Below are positions 7,467 to 15,516 of a stretch of 64,000 nucleotides of DNA, one piece after another. The notes beneath the pieces are model-generated. The model searched no databases, was not told the origin of the DNA, and worked only from the letters and a program-made list of their open reading frames with translations. How positions within the stretch are numbered: position 1 is the stretch's first letter; every line of letters begins with the position of its first letter. The stretch is from positions 1 through 64,000 of the forward strand of contig JAVBNX010000011.1 in assembly GCA_031551275.1 (NCBI GenBank), read 5' to 3'. The position numbers were made by a program, and so were the translations under genes. Source of the DNA: JAVBMJ01 sp031551275. GTDB taxonomy: Bacteria > Bacteroidota > Bacteroidia > Bacteroidales > Rikenellaceae.

Positions 7467-8438
7467 TTACGGTCTCCCGGCCAGATACCGCTCCAACTCC
7501 CCGAAGGTCGTGTCCTTGAGCACGACCTTCTTCTCTTTGTCCAGCAGGTAGATCGTGGGGATCGCCCTCAAATCGTAAATATCGGCGTCGCGCATCGTCC
7601 CCTTGGGGTCCGCGCCGTTGATCCACCCGGCGGGTATGTCCGAGAAGTGGGCGCGCCAGTCCTCCAGGTCCTCGTCGACGTACATGGCCAAAACCTTGAG
7701 CTTCCCCGATTTGATCTTTTCGGAGATCAGCGGCGAAGAGTCCACGTCGGCGATCAGCTCCCTGCACCCCCCGCAGCCCGGGTTGTGGAAGTACAACAGC
7801 AGCAGGTCCGATTTGACGGCGCTCATCCTGGATTGTTTGCCGGCCCCGTCGATGTACGCGAAGTCCGCTGCCGGGTCGCCGGGACGGTTTTTCAAGGCCG
7901 TGGCCAGCCTGTACCTCGGCCGCTCCTTCTCGATGTCGGGCAAAACCTTCGAGCCGATGATGCGTTGCAGGTAGGCGATGTAGACATCCTCGTTGCGCAC
8001 GGGCGAGTTCGGATCGTAGAAATACTTGTCGTAGAGCTTCATAAAGCCGCGCAGCATGGCGGTGTCCGCCTCGGCTTTGGCTATGTTGGCGCGGATTCCC
8101 GGTGCGGGCTCCTGCGCATACTGCCCCGCCATCGAGATTACCCCCGCGAAGTTGGCGAAGGCCTGCTCCATGTATTCCTCATCCGGGATCAGGGCGGTAT
8201 CTTTGAAGTCGAAGGCGTCCCAGTAGTGGTTGACCAGCCATTCGGCCTGCTCGGGCGCGGCGGTCAGCACGGCGGGTACTTTGGGCGGGGTGTAGGGTGG
8301 TGTGCGGTGGTTTGCGACCGCAGCCTCCTGCCCGGGCTGTTTGGCCGCCCCCGAGATGACGTCCGGCGTTTTGGCGTTGCGCTTTCCCGCGCAACCCGCC
8401 GCCAGCAGGACGGCTGCTATCAGGATGGCTCTCCTCAT
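7467..8438 (-). CDS. Thioredoxin-fold lipoprotein (DUF5106/TlpA-like)
   Basis: A 323-residue exported protein. I place the start at 8438, where ATG overlaps the upstream TGA (ATGA) and is followed by a lipoprotein signal ending in LLAAGC; an upstream start would add nine residues before the signal. The N-terminal half is helical, as in DUF5106 proteins. The C-terminal half has a thioredoxin fold with a CGGC redox motif (residues 222-225) and a cis-proline region (RAIPTIYLLD). It probably works in the periplasm in disulfide handling, perhaps for the clostripain-like protein encoded upstream. A perfect 10-bp inverted repeat lies within its 3' end (7503-7530). Confidence 0.8.
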   Translation of the reverse strand: MRRAILIAAVLLAAGCAGKRNAKTPDVISGAAKQPGQEAAVANHRTPPYTPPKVPAVLTAAPEQAEWLVNHYWDAFDFKDTALIPDEEYMEQAFANFAGVISMAGQYAQEPAPGIRANIAKAEADTAMLRGFMKLYDKYFYDPNSPVRNEDVYIAYLQRIIGSKVLPDIEKERPRYRLATALKNRPGDPAADFAYIDGAGKQSRMSAVKSDLLLLYFHNPGCGGCRELIADVDSSPLISEKIKSGKLKVLAMYVDEDLEDWRAHFSDIPAGWINGADPKGTMRDADIYDLRAIPTIYLLDKEKKVVLKDTTFGELERYLAGRP

Positions 8439-9709
8439 CAATCTCCGTATACGGCCCGCCCCCAACTGGTGGCGAAATAGGCCTCGTTCAGGTTGTATCC
8501 GTTGCGCGGGGTGTCGAAGGCAGCCAGGGGGATAAAGGTGGTCAGTCCCGACCAGGCGTTGATGGGGTAAAGGTTGAGCTTGCTGCCCCAGATGCCCTGC
8601 GGCGTGGTGTAAACCCCCGATACGACCCCGCCGAGAGCCTCGTTTATCGCATTCAACTCGGATCCCGAGATCCCGCCCTGCGCCTGGAGCTTGGCGGCGA
8701 AGTCCCCTAAATCAAAGACCGTTTGCGGGTAGGCCGTTTTGCGCGTGTCGAAGTACTGGATACCCGCCACGCTCATGGTTTTGACGGTGTTGAGTTTGGG
8801 CTTGAGCACCGTGCGCATGGCCAGCGCCAATTCGTCCATCTTCGAACAGTCGATGCAGGCGACCTGGGCGTAAGGGTAGGTTTCGTTGTCGGTGTCCAGG
8901 ACGTAGTCGTTCAGGTAAAAGTTGTAATACTCCCAGCACATGCCGTCCCAATCGTCCCTGAAGATGCGGGAAATGGTCCTTTCGTAGGGGAATCCGTCGC
9001 CCATTACCTCGGTCGGGGAGCCGACCAGGTAGTCCGTCGCATCGCGCAGGGCGTGGGCCACCTCCACGCAGGCCATGTTGCAGGCGTCGAAGTTTACCAT
9101 GTCGAACACCTTGGGCGTCAAGGCCTCGACGATCATGTCCATGTTCATCCAGTCGCTGCCGTCCTGCACGACGTAGCGCGTGACGGCTGCCTCGATCCCC
9201 CCGTCCGTGCGGGTCAGGGGCACGGCACTTTCCAAACTGCGCTGGCGTTGCAACAGGGTGTAGGGCGAACTTTTGTCCTGCCAGCCCATGCCGTGCGAGG
9301 AGATGGTCATGCAGTATTTCTGCGCGGGGGCCAACTCCATCATATCGGCGATGGCCTGCTTCATCCCCGCCACGGTGGCTGTTCTCTGTGTGCCGTCGTA
9401 GGTTTTCAGCGTGACCTTTTGGCCCTGGCCGTTCAAGCCGGGCTTGATCAGCAGCAATTTGGGATATTCGCCGCTGACGGCGTAGTAGACCACGATGTTG
9501 TTGTTGCCCATGTTGGCCCTGGTCGCTCCCCTTTGCAGGGCGGCGAGGTTGCGCGGGCCGTAAAAACTCAGATTGTTGTTAAAGGCAATGTAGACGAAAT
9601 AGGTCCGCTCGGCCTGTCCGGGCATGATCTCGAAATCCTCCTGTACACAGGAGACCGTTAAAAGTGCCCCTGCGAATACGACCGCCCAGAATCTGAAAAA
9701 TTGTTTCAT
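8438..9709 (-). CDS. Clostripain-family (C11) cysteine peptidase lipoprotein
   Basis: A 423-residue lipoprotein (Cys21 in LTVSC). The catalytic dyad of clan CD is visible: His139 in ISSHGMGW and Cys210 in NFDACNMACVEVA. Family C11 includes clostripain and the Bacteroides PmC11 and fragipain proteases, which usually cleave after Arg or Lys and are matured by self-cleavage. No separate heavy and light chain boundary is obvious. It lies between DUF4919 and a thioredoxin-like lipoprotein, with gaps of 3 and -1 bases, so the three are probably one operon of surface or periplasmic proteins. Confidence 0.86.
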   Translation of the reverse strand: MKQFFRFWAVVFAGALLTVSCVQEDFEIMPGQAERTYFVYIAFNNNLSFYGPRNLAALQRGATRANMGNNNIVVYYAVSGEYPKLLLIKPGLNGQGQKVTLKTYDGTQRTATVAGMKQAIADMMELAPAQKYCMTISSHGMGWQDKSSPYTLLQRQRSLESAVPLTRTDGGIEAAVTRYVVQDGSDWMNMDMIVEALTPKVFDMVNFDACNMACVEVAHALRDATDYLVGSPTEVMGDGFPYERTISRIFRDDWDGMCWEYYNFYLNDYVLDTDNETYPYAQVACIDCSKMDELALAMRTVLKPKLNTVKTMSVAGIQYFDTRKTAYPQTVFDLGDFAAKLQAQGGISGSELNAINEALGGVVSGVYTTPQGIWGSKLNLYPINAWSGLTTFIPLAAFDTPRNGYNLNEAYFATSWGRAVYGD

Positions 9710-9712
9710 GCT

Positions 9713-10618
9713 TTATCTTATCTTTACCCCGTTGAGCTCCAGTCCTTTCCTTTGTTTCTGGGTGTTGGTTTGCTCGGGGCTTTTGATATAAACGCGACTG
9801 TAATCGAAATAGTATCCCCGGCTCTTGCCGTCCTCGGTGCGGTAGGGCAGGTATTGCACGCTGGTGGAGATGAGGATGGGCTTGGTGGCCATCAGCCCCA
9901 TCGAGCCCAGGATGTCCGTCGCGTGGGTAAAGAAGATGATATGCCACGGCGAGGAGGGACGCTGCCCCGAGCCGGTCGATTTGATCGTCTCGATTACCCT
10001 GTCCATCCGCCAGCGGTTGATCAGCGCGGTGGCCGTGTCGCCGATCGTCTGGTAGGCGTAGGTCAGAAAGTTAAGGTTGGAGGGGCTGAAGGGGTCCCTG
10101 GCCATGGCTTTGATGCCGTACTGGATGATGTCCAACGACTGGATGGCGTTGGGCTCGGGATGGAGGTCGAAAACCGCCAGCACCGCATCCGCATTGGGGT
10201 CCCAGTCCAGCGGCTTGTAGGTGGGCTGGTTGATGTAGCCGTAGTAGAGCTTGAAGATCTGCGCGCGGGTCAGCGTGGTGTCGCCCTCCATGTAGCGCCC
10301 CAGCAGTTTGGGGTAGAAGTCGGGCGAGTCGGGATCGTTGGTCTCCAGGAAGATCGCCTCGTTGTTCGGAACGGTGTACACCGGGGTGGGCAACACATTG
10401 GGCTGGGCCTCGGGGATCGCATCCGGGGCAGGAACCGCAACCTGGGCAGGGGTTGTCTCCCCGGCAGATACGGTTTCCCCAGCCGGGACCGCCGTCTCCT
10501 GTGCAGGCGCCGTCTCCCGCGCCTGCGCCGTCTGCTGGGCATAAGCCCGGCATCCCCCCGCCAGGGCGAACGCCAGGCAGGCGGCAATGATCTTGGTTGT
10601 TTGTGCGCGTTTCATCAT
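9713..10618 (-). CDS. DUF4919 exported protein
   Basis: A 301-residue protein with a signal sequence (cleavage either as a lipoprotein at AGGC or after AYA). A low-complexity linker rich in Pro, Ala, Glu and Thr (about residues 30-70, imperfect PAQETA and AGET repeats) follows. The globular part contains ...IFKLYYGYINQP..., as in DUF4919, a Bacteroidota-specific family of unknown function. A second Met directly after the first gives an equally good start at 10615. It is the first gene of the leftward trio, with TACCTTTG 11 bases upstream. Confidence 0.75.
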   Translation of the reverse strand: MMKRAQTTKIIAACLAFALAGGCRAYAQQTAQARETAPAQETAVPAGETVSAGETTPAQVAVPAPDAIPEAQPNVLPTPVYTVPNNEAIFLETNDPDSPDFYPKLLGRYMEGDTTLTRAQIFKLYYGYINQPTYKPLDWDPNADAVLAVFDLHPEPNAIQSLDIIQYGIKAMARDPFSPSNLNFLTYAYQTIGDTATALINRWRMDRVIETIKSTGSGQRPSSPWHIIFFTHATDILGSMGLMATKPILISTSVQYLPYRTEDGKSRGYYFDYSRVYIKSPEQTNTQKQRKGLELNGVKIR

Positions 10619-10628
10619 CTTAATGTAG

Positions 10629-10636
10629 CAAAGGTA
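10629..10636 (-). promoter_or_regulatory. -7 box of the DUF4919 operon
   Basis: TACCTTTG on the minus strand matches TAnnTTTG and lies 10 bases before the start codon at 10618. The rest of 10637-10823 holds no gene that I can support. Confidence 0.5.
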
Positions 10637-10823
10637 CGTTTTTTTCCTCTTTTCCGGCCCCGTTGTTAATAACCCGGCAATTCTCTGTTTGTAACTCGCC
10701 AGCTTTCTGTGCGTAACCTGTCGGCAACCTGCCGCCCCGTCGCCCGCGCCTGTCGATCATTGTTAATAATAACGCACGTTATCGACAGTTATTCTCTGGT
10801 TTATCCACCATTTATCAACAAAG

Positions 10824-11804
10824 TTATAAACTTTCGTGCGGGAAGAACTTCATGTATTGCACCCGCTGCAAATGCTCGTCGCCGCCCGTCTCTTTGAAGT
10901 TCAGCATCCCCTTCATCCCCTCGACCGAGCCGTAGGAGTGCCCTTCCATCCACGCCTTGAGGCCCGATTTCATTTTCTCGATCGCCCCTAACCCGTTGCG
11001 TTGCAGCGTACTGAACACCTGCACGGCCGAAGCGCCCGTTAGGATCGCCTTGGCCATATCCTCGCCGGTAAACACCCCGGTCGAAGCCGCATAATCGATC
11101 CGCGGGACCAGCGACGATGCGATCGCCATCGTCCTGAGCGTGTTGCGCAGCTCGGCAGGCGAACTGGTAGGCTCCGAGGGGATGAATTTCAGGTTTTCCA
11201 GGTCGATATCGGGCTCGAAGAAACGGTTGTACAACACCACCCCCTTCGCGCCCCGCGCTGCGATCTGCTCGATCATGTAAAATACGTTGGTAAACCTTAT
11301 CCCCAACTTGACGCCGACGGGGATCCCGACCTTTTCTGTGACCGCCTGCACCGCGTCGAGGTATTTTTGCTCGATATCCGCACTCGATTGGGTGTGCAGC
11401 GAGGGGAGGTAAAAGACGTTGAGTTCCAGCGCGTCGGCCCCGGCCTGCTCGACCTGTTTGGCGTACTCGGTCCACTTGCCCCCCGCAAAGCAGTTGACGC
11501 TCGCGATCACGGGGATCCGGAGCTTCTTTTTCGCCTCGGCGATCAGATGGAGGTGGGTGCGCAGGTAGCTCTGTTCCACGTAATGGTTCAGATAATCAGC
11601 CGCCTCGGGGTAGTTAGCGTAGCGCTCCAACGTGGCCGCCTCGCCCTCGATCTGCTCCTCGAAGACCGATTTGAGCACGACCGCCGCCGCCCCGTGCTCC
11701 TCCAGGATCCGGAGTTTGTCGATGGTAGCCGTCAAAGGCGAGCTGGCTGCGATGACGGGGTTATCCAATTTCAGTCCCAGGTAGGTGGTTTCCAACGCGT
11801 TCAT
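10824..11804 (-). CDS. Dihydroorotate dehydrogenase-like flavoprotein
   Basis: The product of 326 residues is a TIM-barrel flavoprotein of the PyrD-like family. I use the ATG at 11804 (MNALETTYLGL), because the alternative at 11837 would overlap the upstream gene and only adds a non-conserved tail. The segment SVNCFAGGKWTEYAKQVE replaces the N-x-S/C-PN active-site loop of true class 1 enzymes, so orotate synthesis is doubtful. The FMN-binding C-terminal region is conserved. Such paralogs are common in Bacteroidota and their substrate is unknown. Confidence 0.8.
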   Translation of the reverse strand: MNALETTYLGLKLDNPVIAASSPLTATIDKLRILEEHGAAAVVLKSVFEEQIEGEAATLERYANYPEAADYLNHYVEQSYLRTHLHLIAEAKKKLRIPVIASVNCFAGGKWTEYAKQVEQAGADALELNVFYLPSLHTQSSADIEQKYLDAVQAVTEKVGIPVGVKLGIRFTNVFYMIEQIAARGAKGVVLYNRFFEPDIDLENLKFIPSEPTSSPAELRNTLRTMAIASSLVPRIDYAASTGVFTGEDMAKAILTGASAVQVFSTLQRNGLGAIEKMKSGLKAWMEGHSYGSVEGMKGMLNFKETGGDEHLQRVQYMKFFPHESL

Positions 11805-11824
11805 GGTTATAGTTTTAAGATTAG

Positions 11825-12385
11825 TTATGTTGTCCATGCGGGAAATGCTGCCTTATTGTGCCATTTTCCCCGTTTCTTTTCAAAAATAAGATACACTCCA
11901 CCGCCAACTCCCGGGCCGGAATCAAAACCATAATACACAAGAGCCTGTTTTTTCTCGTCAGCGAAGCCAATGTTGGAAAACTCTAAAATTGACCTGTTCC
12001 ACATGGGATATTTGGAGAGTAGCTCTTGTCGCTTTTCACTTTGTTCCCGGTCGACGATTATAATTTCTATGCCATCCAATGTAATCAGGCCCTTCCTATA
12101 CAGGCCTTTTTGATTGTTTTCAACAAAATTAATAAAGGTCGATTCTTCGAGTTTGTCGTACTGCCCTTTAAATCTCGAAAAGTCACTGGAATCCAATTTG
12201 TTCATGTAACGCGGAGCGTCGAGTACAATGAATGTGACTGAAGCGGATCCGGTATTTGGCTGCTTGTATTTAAGTATGTAATCTTCCACAACCTTCTTGT
12301 AGATCGCGGTCTCGTTTTGGGCATAAGCCGTGAGACTTATGCACAATATAAATAGTGATAAAATTGCCTGTTTCATTTTAATCAT
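11825..12385 (-). CDS. Exported protein of unknown function, AT-rich
   Basis: A protein of about 186 residues with a clear signal peptide (KQAILSLFILCISLTAYAQ). The start at 12385 overlaps the YggS stop as ATGA; an ATG nine bases further in (12376) begins exactly at the signal peptide and may be the true one. The mature part is mixed alpha/beta and ends with GPGVGGGVYLIFEKKRGKW, a form seen in many small exported Bacteroidota proteins. I recognise no family or catalytic motif. Base composition is clearly more AT-rich than in the flanking genes, suggesting recent acquisition. Confidence 0.72.
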   Translation of the reverse strand: MIKMKQAILSLFILCISLTAYAQNETAIYKKVVEDYILKYKQPNTGSASVTFIVLDAPRYMNKLDSSDFSRFKGQYDKLEESTFINFVENNQKGLYRKGLITLDGIEIIIVDREQSEKRQELLSKYPMWNRSILEFSNIGFADEKKQALVYYGFDSGPGVGGGVYLIFEKKRGKWHNKAAFPAWTT

Positions 12386-13044
12386 CGTTCGCCGAAGATC
12401 AGACTGCCGATCCTTACCATGGTCGAATGGCACTCCACGGCCAGTCGGTAGTCCGAGGTCATCCCCATCGACAGGGTGTCGAACCGGGGGTACGCTGCAA
12501 AAAAGCTGCCGCGATAGCGCTCCATTAAATTATGGAGCGTCAAAAAGTCCTGTTTTACCTGTTTCTCGTCGTCCGTGTTGGTCGCGATGGCCATCAACCC
12601 CCGGATGCAGACCCCTTTCATCCCTTTCCACTCCCCCGAGGCCAGGAAGGACTCCAACTCGGCCGCCGGCCACCCCGTCTTGGTCTGCTCGCCGGCGATA
12701 TGGAGTTCGAGCAACACGTCGATTACCCTCCCGCAGCGCACGGCCTCGGCGTCGATTACCCGCAGCAGGCGCTCCGAGTCGACCGACTGGATCATGGCCA
12801 CGAAGGGGGCGATCATCCTGACCTTGTTGGTCTGCAAATGGCCGATCATGTGCCACTGGATGTCGCCCGGAAGCTCTTGCTGCTTGGCGCAAAGCTCCTG
12901 CGGGCGGCTCTCCCCGAAAATACGCTGCCCCGCGTCGTAGGCTTCGCGGATATCGCCCGCGGGGTGGGTTTTGGAGACCGCCACAAGGGTCACGCCCTGC
13001 GGCAACTGGTTCTGTATGGTTTGGAGGCGGCTTTTGATCGACAT
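12382..13044 (-). CDS. yggS: YggS-family PLP homeostasis protein
   Basis: A 220-residue single-domain PLP-binding TIM barrel of the YggS/PROSC family, which buffers pyridoxal phosphate and influences amino-acid pools. The PLP lysine is K25 in VAVSKTHP. WHMIGHLQTNK and the phosphate-binding end RIGSLIFGER are conserved. The length is normal for the family. It is the first gene of a leftward trio ending with the dihydroorotate-dehydrogenase-like gene. Confidence 0.93.
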   Translation of the reverse strand: MSIKSRLQTIQNQLPQGVTLVAVSKTHPAGDIREAYDAGQRIFGESRPQELCAKQQELPGDIQWHMIGHLQTNKVRMIAPFVAMIQSVDSERLLRVIDAEAVRCGRVIDVLLELHIAGEQTKTGWPAAELESFLASGEWKGMKGVCIRGLMAIATNTDDEKQVKQDFLTLHNLMERYRGSFFAAYPRFDTLSMGMTSDYRLAVECHSTMVRIGSLIFGER

Positions 13045-13090
13045 GGGTACTGACTATGGCAAATAAGGCCTAAAGTTATGAAAATTTCCC

Positions 13091-13098
13091 TACATTTG
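13091..13098 (+). promoter_or_regulatory. -7 box of the C69 dipeptidase gene
   Basis: TACATTTG matches TAnnTTTG; the start codon follows 16 bases later. No good -33 TTG is visible. Confidence 0.55.
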
Positions 13099-13114
13099 CG
13101 CAAACTTTAATTTT

Positions 13115-14791
13115 ATGACACTTACCCGGTTGTTCCTCCCGGCCGCGCTCGCCTGCGCCGGACTCCTCCTGGCCCCGGCCCACTCGCTGGCCTGCACCAA
13201 CATACTGGTTACCCCCGGTGCCTCGGCGGACGGCTCTTCGATCGTGACCTACGCGGCCGACTCGCACGTGCTTTACGGCGAACTCTACCACTCGCCCCGC
13301 GCCACCCACCCCAAGGGGGCCATGCTCCGCATGACCGAGTGGGACACGGGCCGCCACATCGGCGAGATCCCGCAGGTCGAGCAGACGTATTCCACCATCG
13401 GCAACATGAACGAGCACCAGCTCATCATAGGCGAGACCACCTTCGGGGGCCGCCACGAACTGGCCGACTCGACGGGCCTGATCGACTACGGCTCGATGAT
13501 CTACATTGCCCTGCAAAGGGCCAAAACTGCGCGCGAGGCGATCCACGTGATGACCTCCCTGGTGGCTGACTTCGGCTACTGCTCCGAAGGCGAGTCCTTC
13601 TCGATCGCCGACCCCAAAGAGATCTGGATCCTCGAAATGGTAGGCAAGGGCACGCGCCTGAAGGAGGGCAAAAACCTCGACAAGGGGGCCGTCTGGGTGG
13701 CTGTCCGCCTGCCCGACGGCACGGTCTCGGCCCACGCCAACCAGGCGCGCATCCGGAAATTCGACTGGAAGGACAAGCAAAACTGCCTCTACTCGCCCGA
13801 CGTGGCCTCCTTCGCCCGCAGCAAAGGCTGGTACTCGGGCCCCGACGCCGACTTCAGTTTCGCCGAGGCCTACTGCCCGCTCGATTTCAGCGCGATGCGG
13901 GCCTGCGAAGCGCGTGTATGGAGCTTTTTCAACAAGATCGACAAGCCGATGATGGCCCAATACCTCGACTTCGCCATGGGCCAAAACCCCGACAACCCCA
14001 TGCCGTTGTACATCACCCCGTCCAAAAAGGTCGACGTGAAAGAGGTCATGGACTACATGCGCGACCACTACGAGGAAACCCCGATGGATATGCGCAACGA
14101 CATCGGTGCGGGCGGCCACAACATGCCCTACCGTTGGAGGCCGATGAGCTTCGAGGTCGACGGTAAGACCTACATCAACGAGCGGGCCATCGCCACCCAG
14201 CAAACCGGCTTCTGGTTCGTCGGCCAGGCCCGCAAGTGGCTGCCCGACCCGGTGGGCGGCGTGCTCTGGTTCGGCGTCGACGATGCCGGGACCTCCTGCC
14301 TGACCCCGGTCTATTGCGGCGCGACGGCCGTTCCCGGGTGTTTCGCCGTGGGCAACGGCAGCATGCTGGAGTACTCGCCCACGTCGGCTTTCTGGTTGTT
14401 CAACCGGGTCTCCAATTTCGCCTACCTGCGCTACGACCGCATCAGCGCCGACGTGCTGAAAGTCGTCGACGAGTTCGAGAACAAGTCGATCTCCATGCTC
14501 AAACAGGCTGACTACACGGCCGCCGCCCTCTACGCCGAGAGCCCCGAAAAGTGCGAGCGCTTCATCAACGATTTTACAGTGAACCGCGCCCGGGTCATGT
14601 TCGACCGCTGGGTTGAGCTGGACCGCTACCTGCTGGTCAAATACATCGACGGCAACGTCAAAAAAGAGGACACCCACGGCTTCAAATCCTCCCCCGACGG
14701 CTACCCGGCCATGCCCGACCAGCCCGGTTACAACGAAAAATGGAAACGCGCCGTGGTTGAGGACCACGGGGACGTGATCCTCCAACAATAA
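13115..14791 (+). CDS. C69-family dipeptidase
   Basis: A 558-residue Ntn-hydrolase. The signal peptide ends at ...AHSLA and the next residue, C27 in ACTNILVTPGAS, is the expected N-terminal nucleophile exposed by processing. Family C69 (PepD) enzymes hydrolyse a wide range of dipeptides; in Bacteroidota they are secreted, often as peptide-scavenging enzymes. The length matches the long Bacteroidota members. It is followed by a GNAT gene 54 bases later, possibly in the same transcript. Confidence 0.9.
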   Translation: MTLTRLFLPAALACAGLLLAPAHSLACTNILVTPGASADGSSIVTYAADSHVLYGELYHSPRATHPKGAMLRMTEWDTGRHIGEIPQVEQTYSTIGNMNEHQLIIGETTFGGRHELADSTGLIDYGSMIYIALQRAKTAREAIHVMTSLVADFGYCSEGESFSIADPKEIWILEMVGKGTRLKEGKNLDKGAVWVAVRLPDGTVSAHANQARIRKFDWKDKQNCLYSPDVASFARSKGWYSGPDADFSFAEAYCPLDFSAMRACEARVWSFFNKIDKPMMAQYLDFAMGQNPDNPMPLYITPSKKVDVKEVMDYMRDHYEETPMDMRNDIGAGGHNMPYRWRPMSFEVDGKTYINERAIATQQTGFWFVGQARKWLPDPVGGVLWFGVDDAGTSCLTPVYCGATAVPGCFAVGNGSMLEYSPTSAFWLFNRVSNFAYLRYDRISADVLKVVDEFENKSISMLKQADYTAAALYAESPEKCERFINDFTVNRARVMFDRWVELDRYLLVKYIDGNVKKEDTHGFKSSPDGYPAMPDQPGYNEKWKRAVVEDHGDVILQQ

Positions 14792-14845
14792 GAACCGGGA
14801 CCGGCGACTTACCCTTTACGGCCCATTATAACTCACCCGTTACAG

Positions 14846-15454
14846 ATGAAAATCGTAGAGAAAAAAATCACCAGCCCGGAGGAAGTGTCCGGGCTGGCCA
14901 GCCTGCTTACGACCGCTTTTTTGGATGACCCGCTTTTCCGGTGGATGTTCTTCGATGAAAAAAGGGCGGACCGCTACCAAAGCGACATATTCAATTTCAT
15001 GGAAATTTCGGTAAGATACTACGCCAAGGCGGGGGACATCCTGTGTGCATACGACGGCGACGAGCTGGTCGGCACGTGTTTGAGCACCCCGCCCTCCGGC
15101 AAGGTCATTACCGCGAAATCGGTAGCCACCAACGGGTTGTTGTGGGCCTACGCGCGTTATTTACTCTCCGCGCCGCTGCCCGTGATCCGGCGTATCTTCG
15201 CTGTGAGCGACCGGTTCGAGGCTTTTCATTACAACGGGGCGCACTACTACGTTTACGAACTTTGTTCGGTCAGGAAGGGCGCGGGCACGGCCCTGATGCA
15301 GTACGCCGCCGAAAAATACAAGGGTTACCCCTGCTACCTGGAGACCTCGAACGTCGACAACCTGCATTTCTACGCCAAGTGCGGACTGGAGCAACTGCCG
15401 GAAATGGACATCGAGGGGCTTACGATGATGCCCATGATCAGCGCCGACAGATGA
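14846..15454 (+). CDS. GNAT-family N-acetyltransferase
   Basis: A 202-residue acetyl-CoA-dependent transferase. The central beta strand and pyrophosphate-binding loop appear as YVYELCSVRKGAGTALM, with G-A-G-T in place of the usual Q/RxxGxG/A. LETSNVDNLHFYAKCGLE is the typical C-terminal strand-turn-helix. The acceptor is unknown. A strong hairpin follows at 15465-15503. Confidence 0.85.
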   Translation: MKIVEKKITSPEEVSGLASLLTTAFLDDPLFRWMFFDEKRADRYQSDIFNFMEISVRYYAKAGDILCAYDGDELVGTCLSTPPSGKVITAKSVATNGLLWAYARYLLSAPLPVIRRIFAVSDRFEAFHYNGAHYYVYELCSVRKGAGTALMQYAAEKYKGYPCYLETSNVDNLHFYAKCGLEQLPEMDIEGLTMMPMISADR

Positions 15455-15464
15455 TCAACGACAC

Positions 15465-15503
15465 AAAAAGGGGGCTGCAAGTTGTTTGCAGCCCCTTTTT
15501 TTG
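15465..15503. terminator. Bidirectional intrinsic terminator
   Basis: AAAAAGGGGGCTGCAA pairs with TTGCAGCCCCTTTTTTT around a short loop. The arms end in A and T runs, so it can stop transcription from both the acetyltransferase gene and the convergent ten-gene polysaccharide operon. Confidence 0.88.
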
Positions 15504-15516
15504 TCGGTCAAAGCGG

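Noticed and set aside
7503..7530. A perfect 10-bp inverted repeat, GAAGGTCGTG/CACGACCTTC, as a terminator for the DUF4491 cluster
   Set aside because: It lies inside the convergent coding sequence and is followed by only a weak pyrimidine stretch, so I do not list it as a terminator.
13076..14788. A 570-codon minus-strand open frame opposite the C69 dipeptidase gene
   Set aside because: The dipeptidase frame has a signal peptide and the N-terminal Cys nucleophile. The antisense frame has neither motifs nor a promoter.
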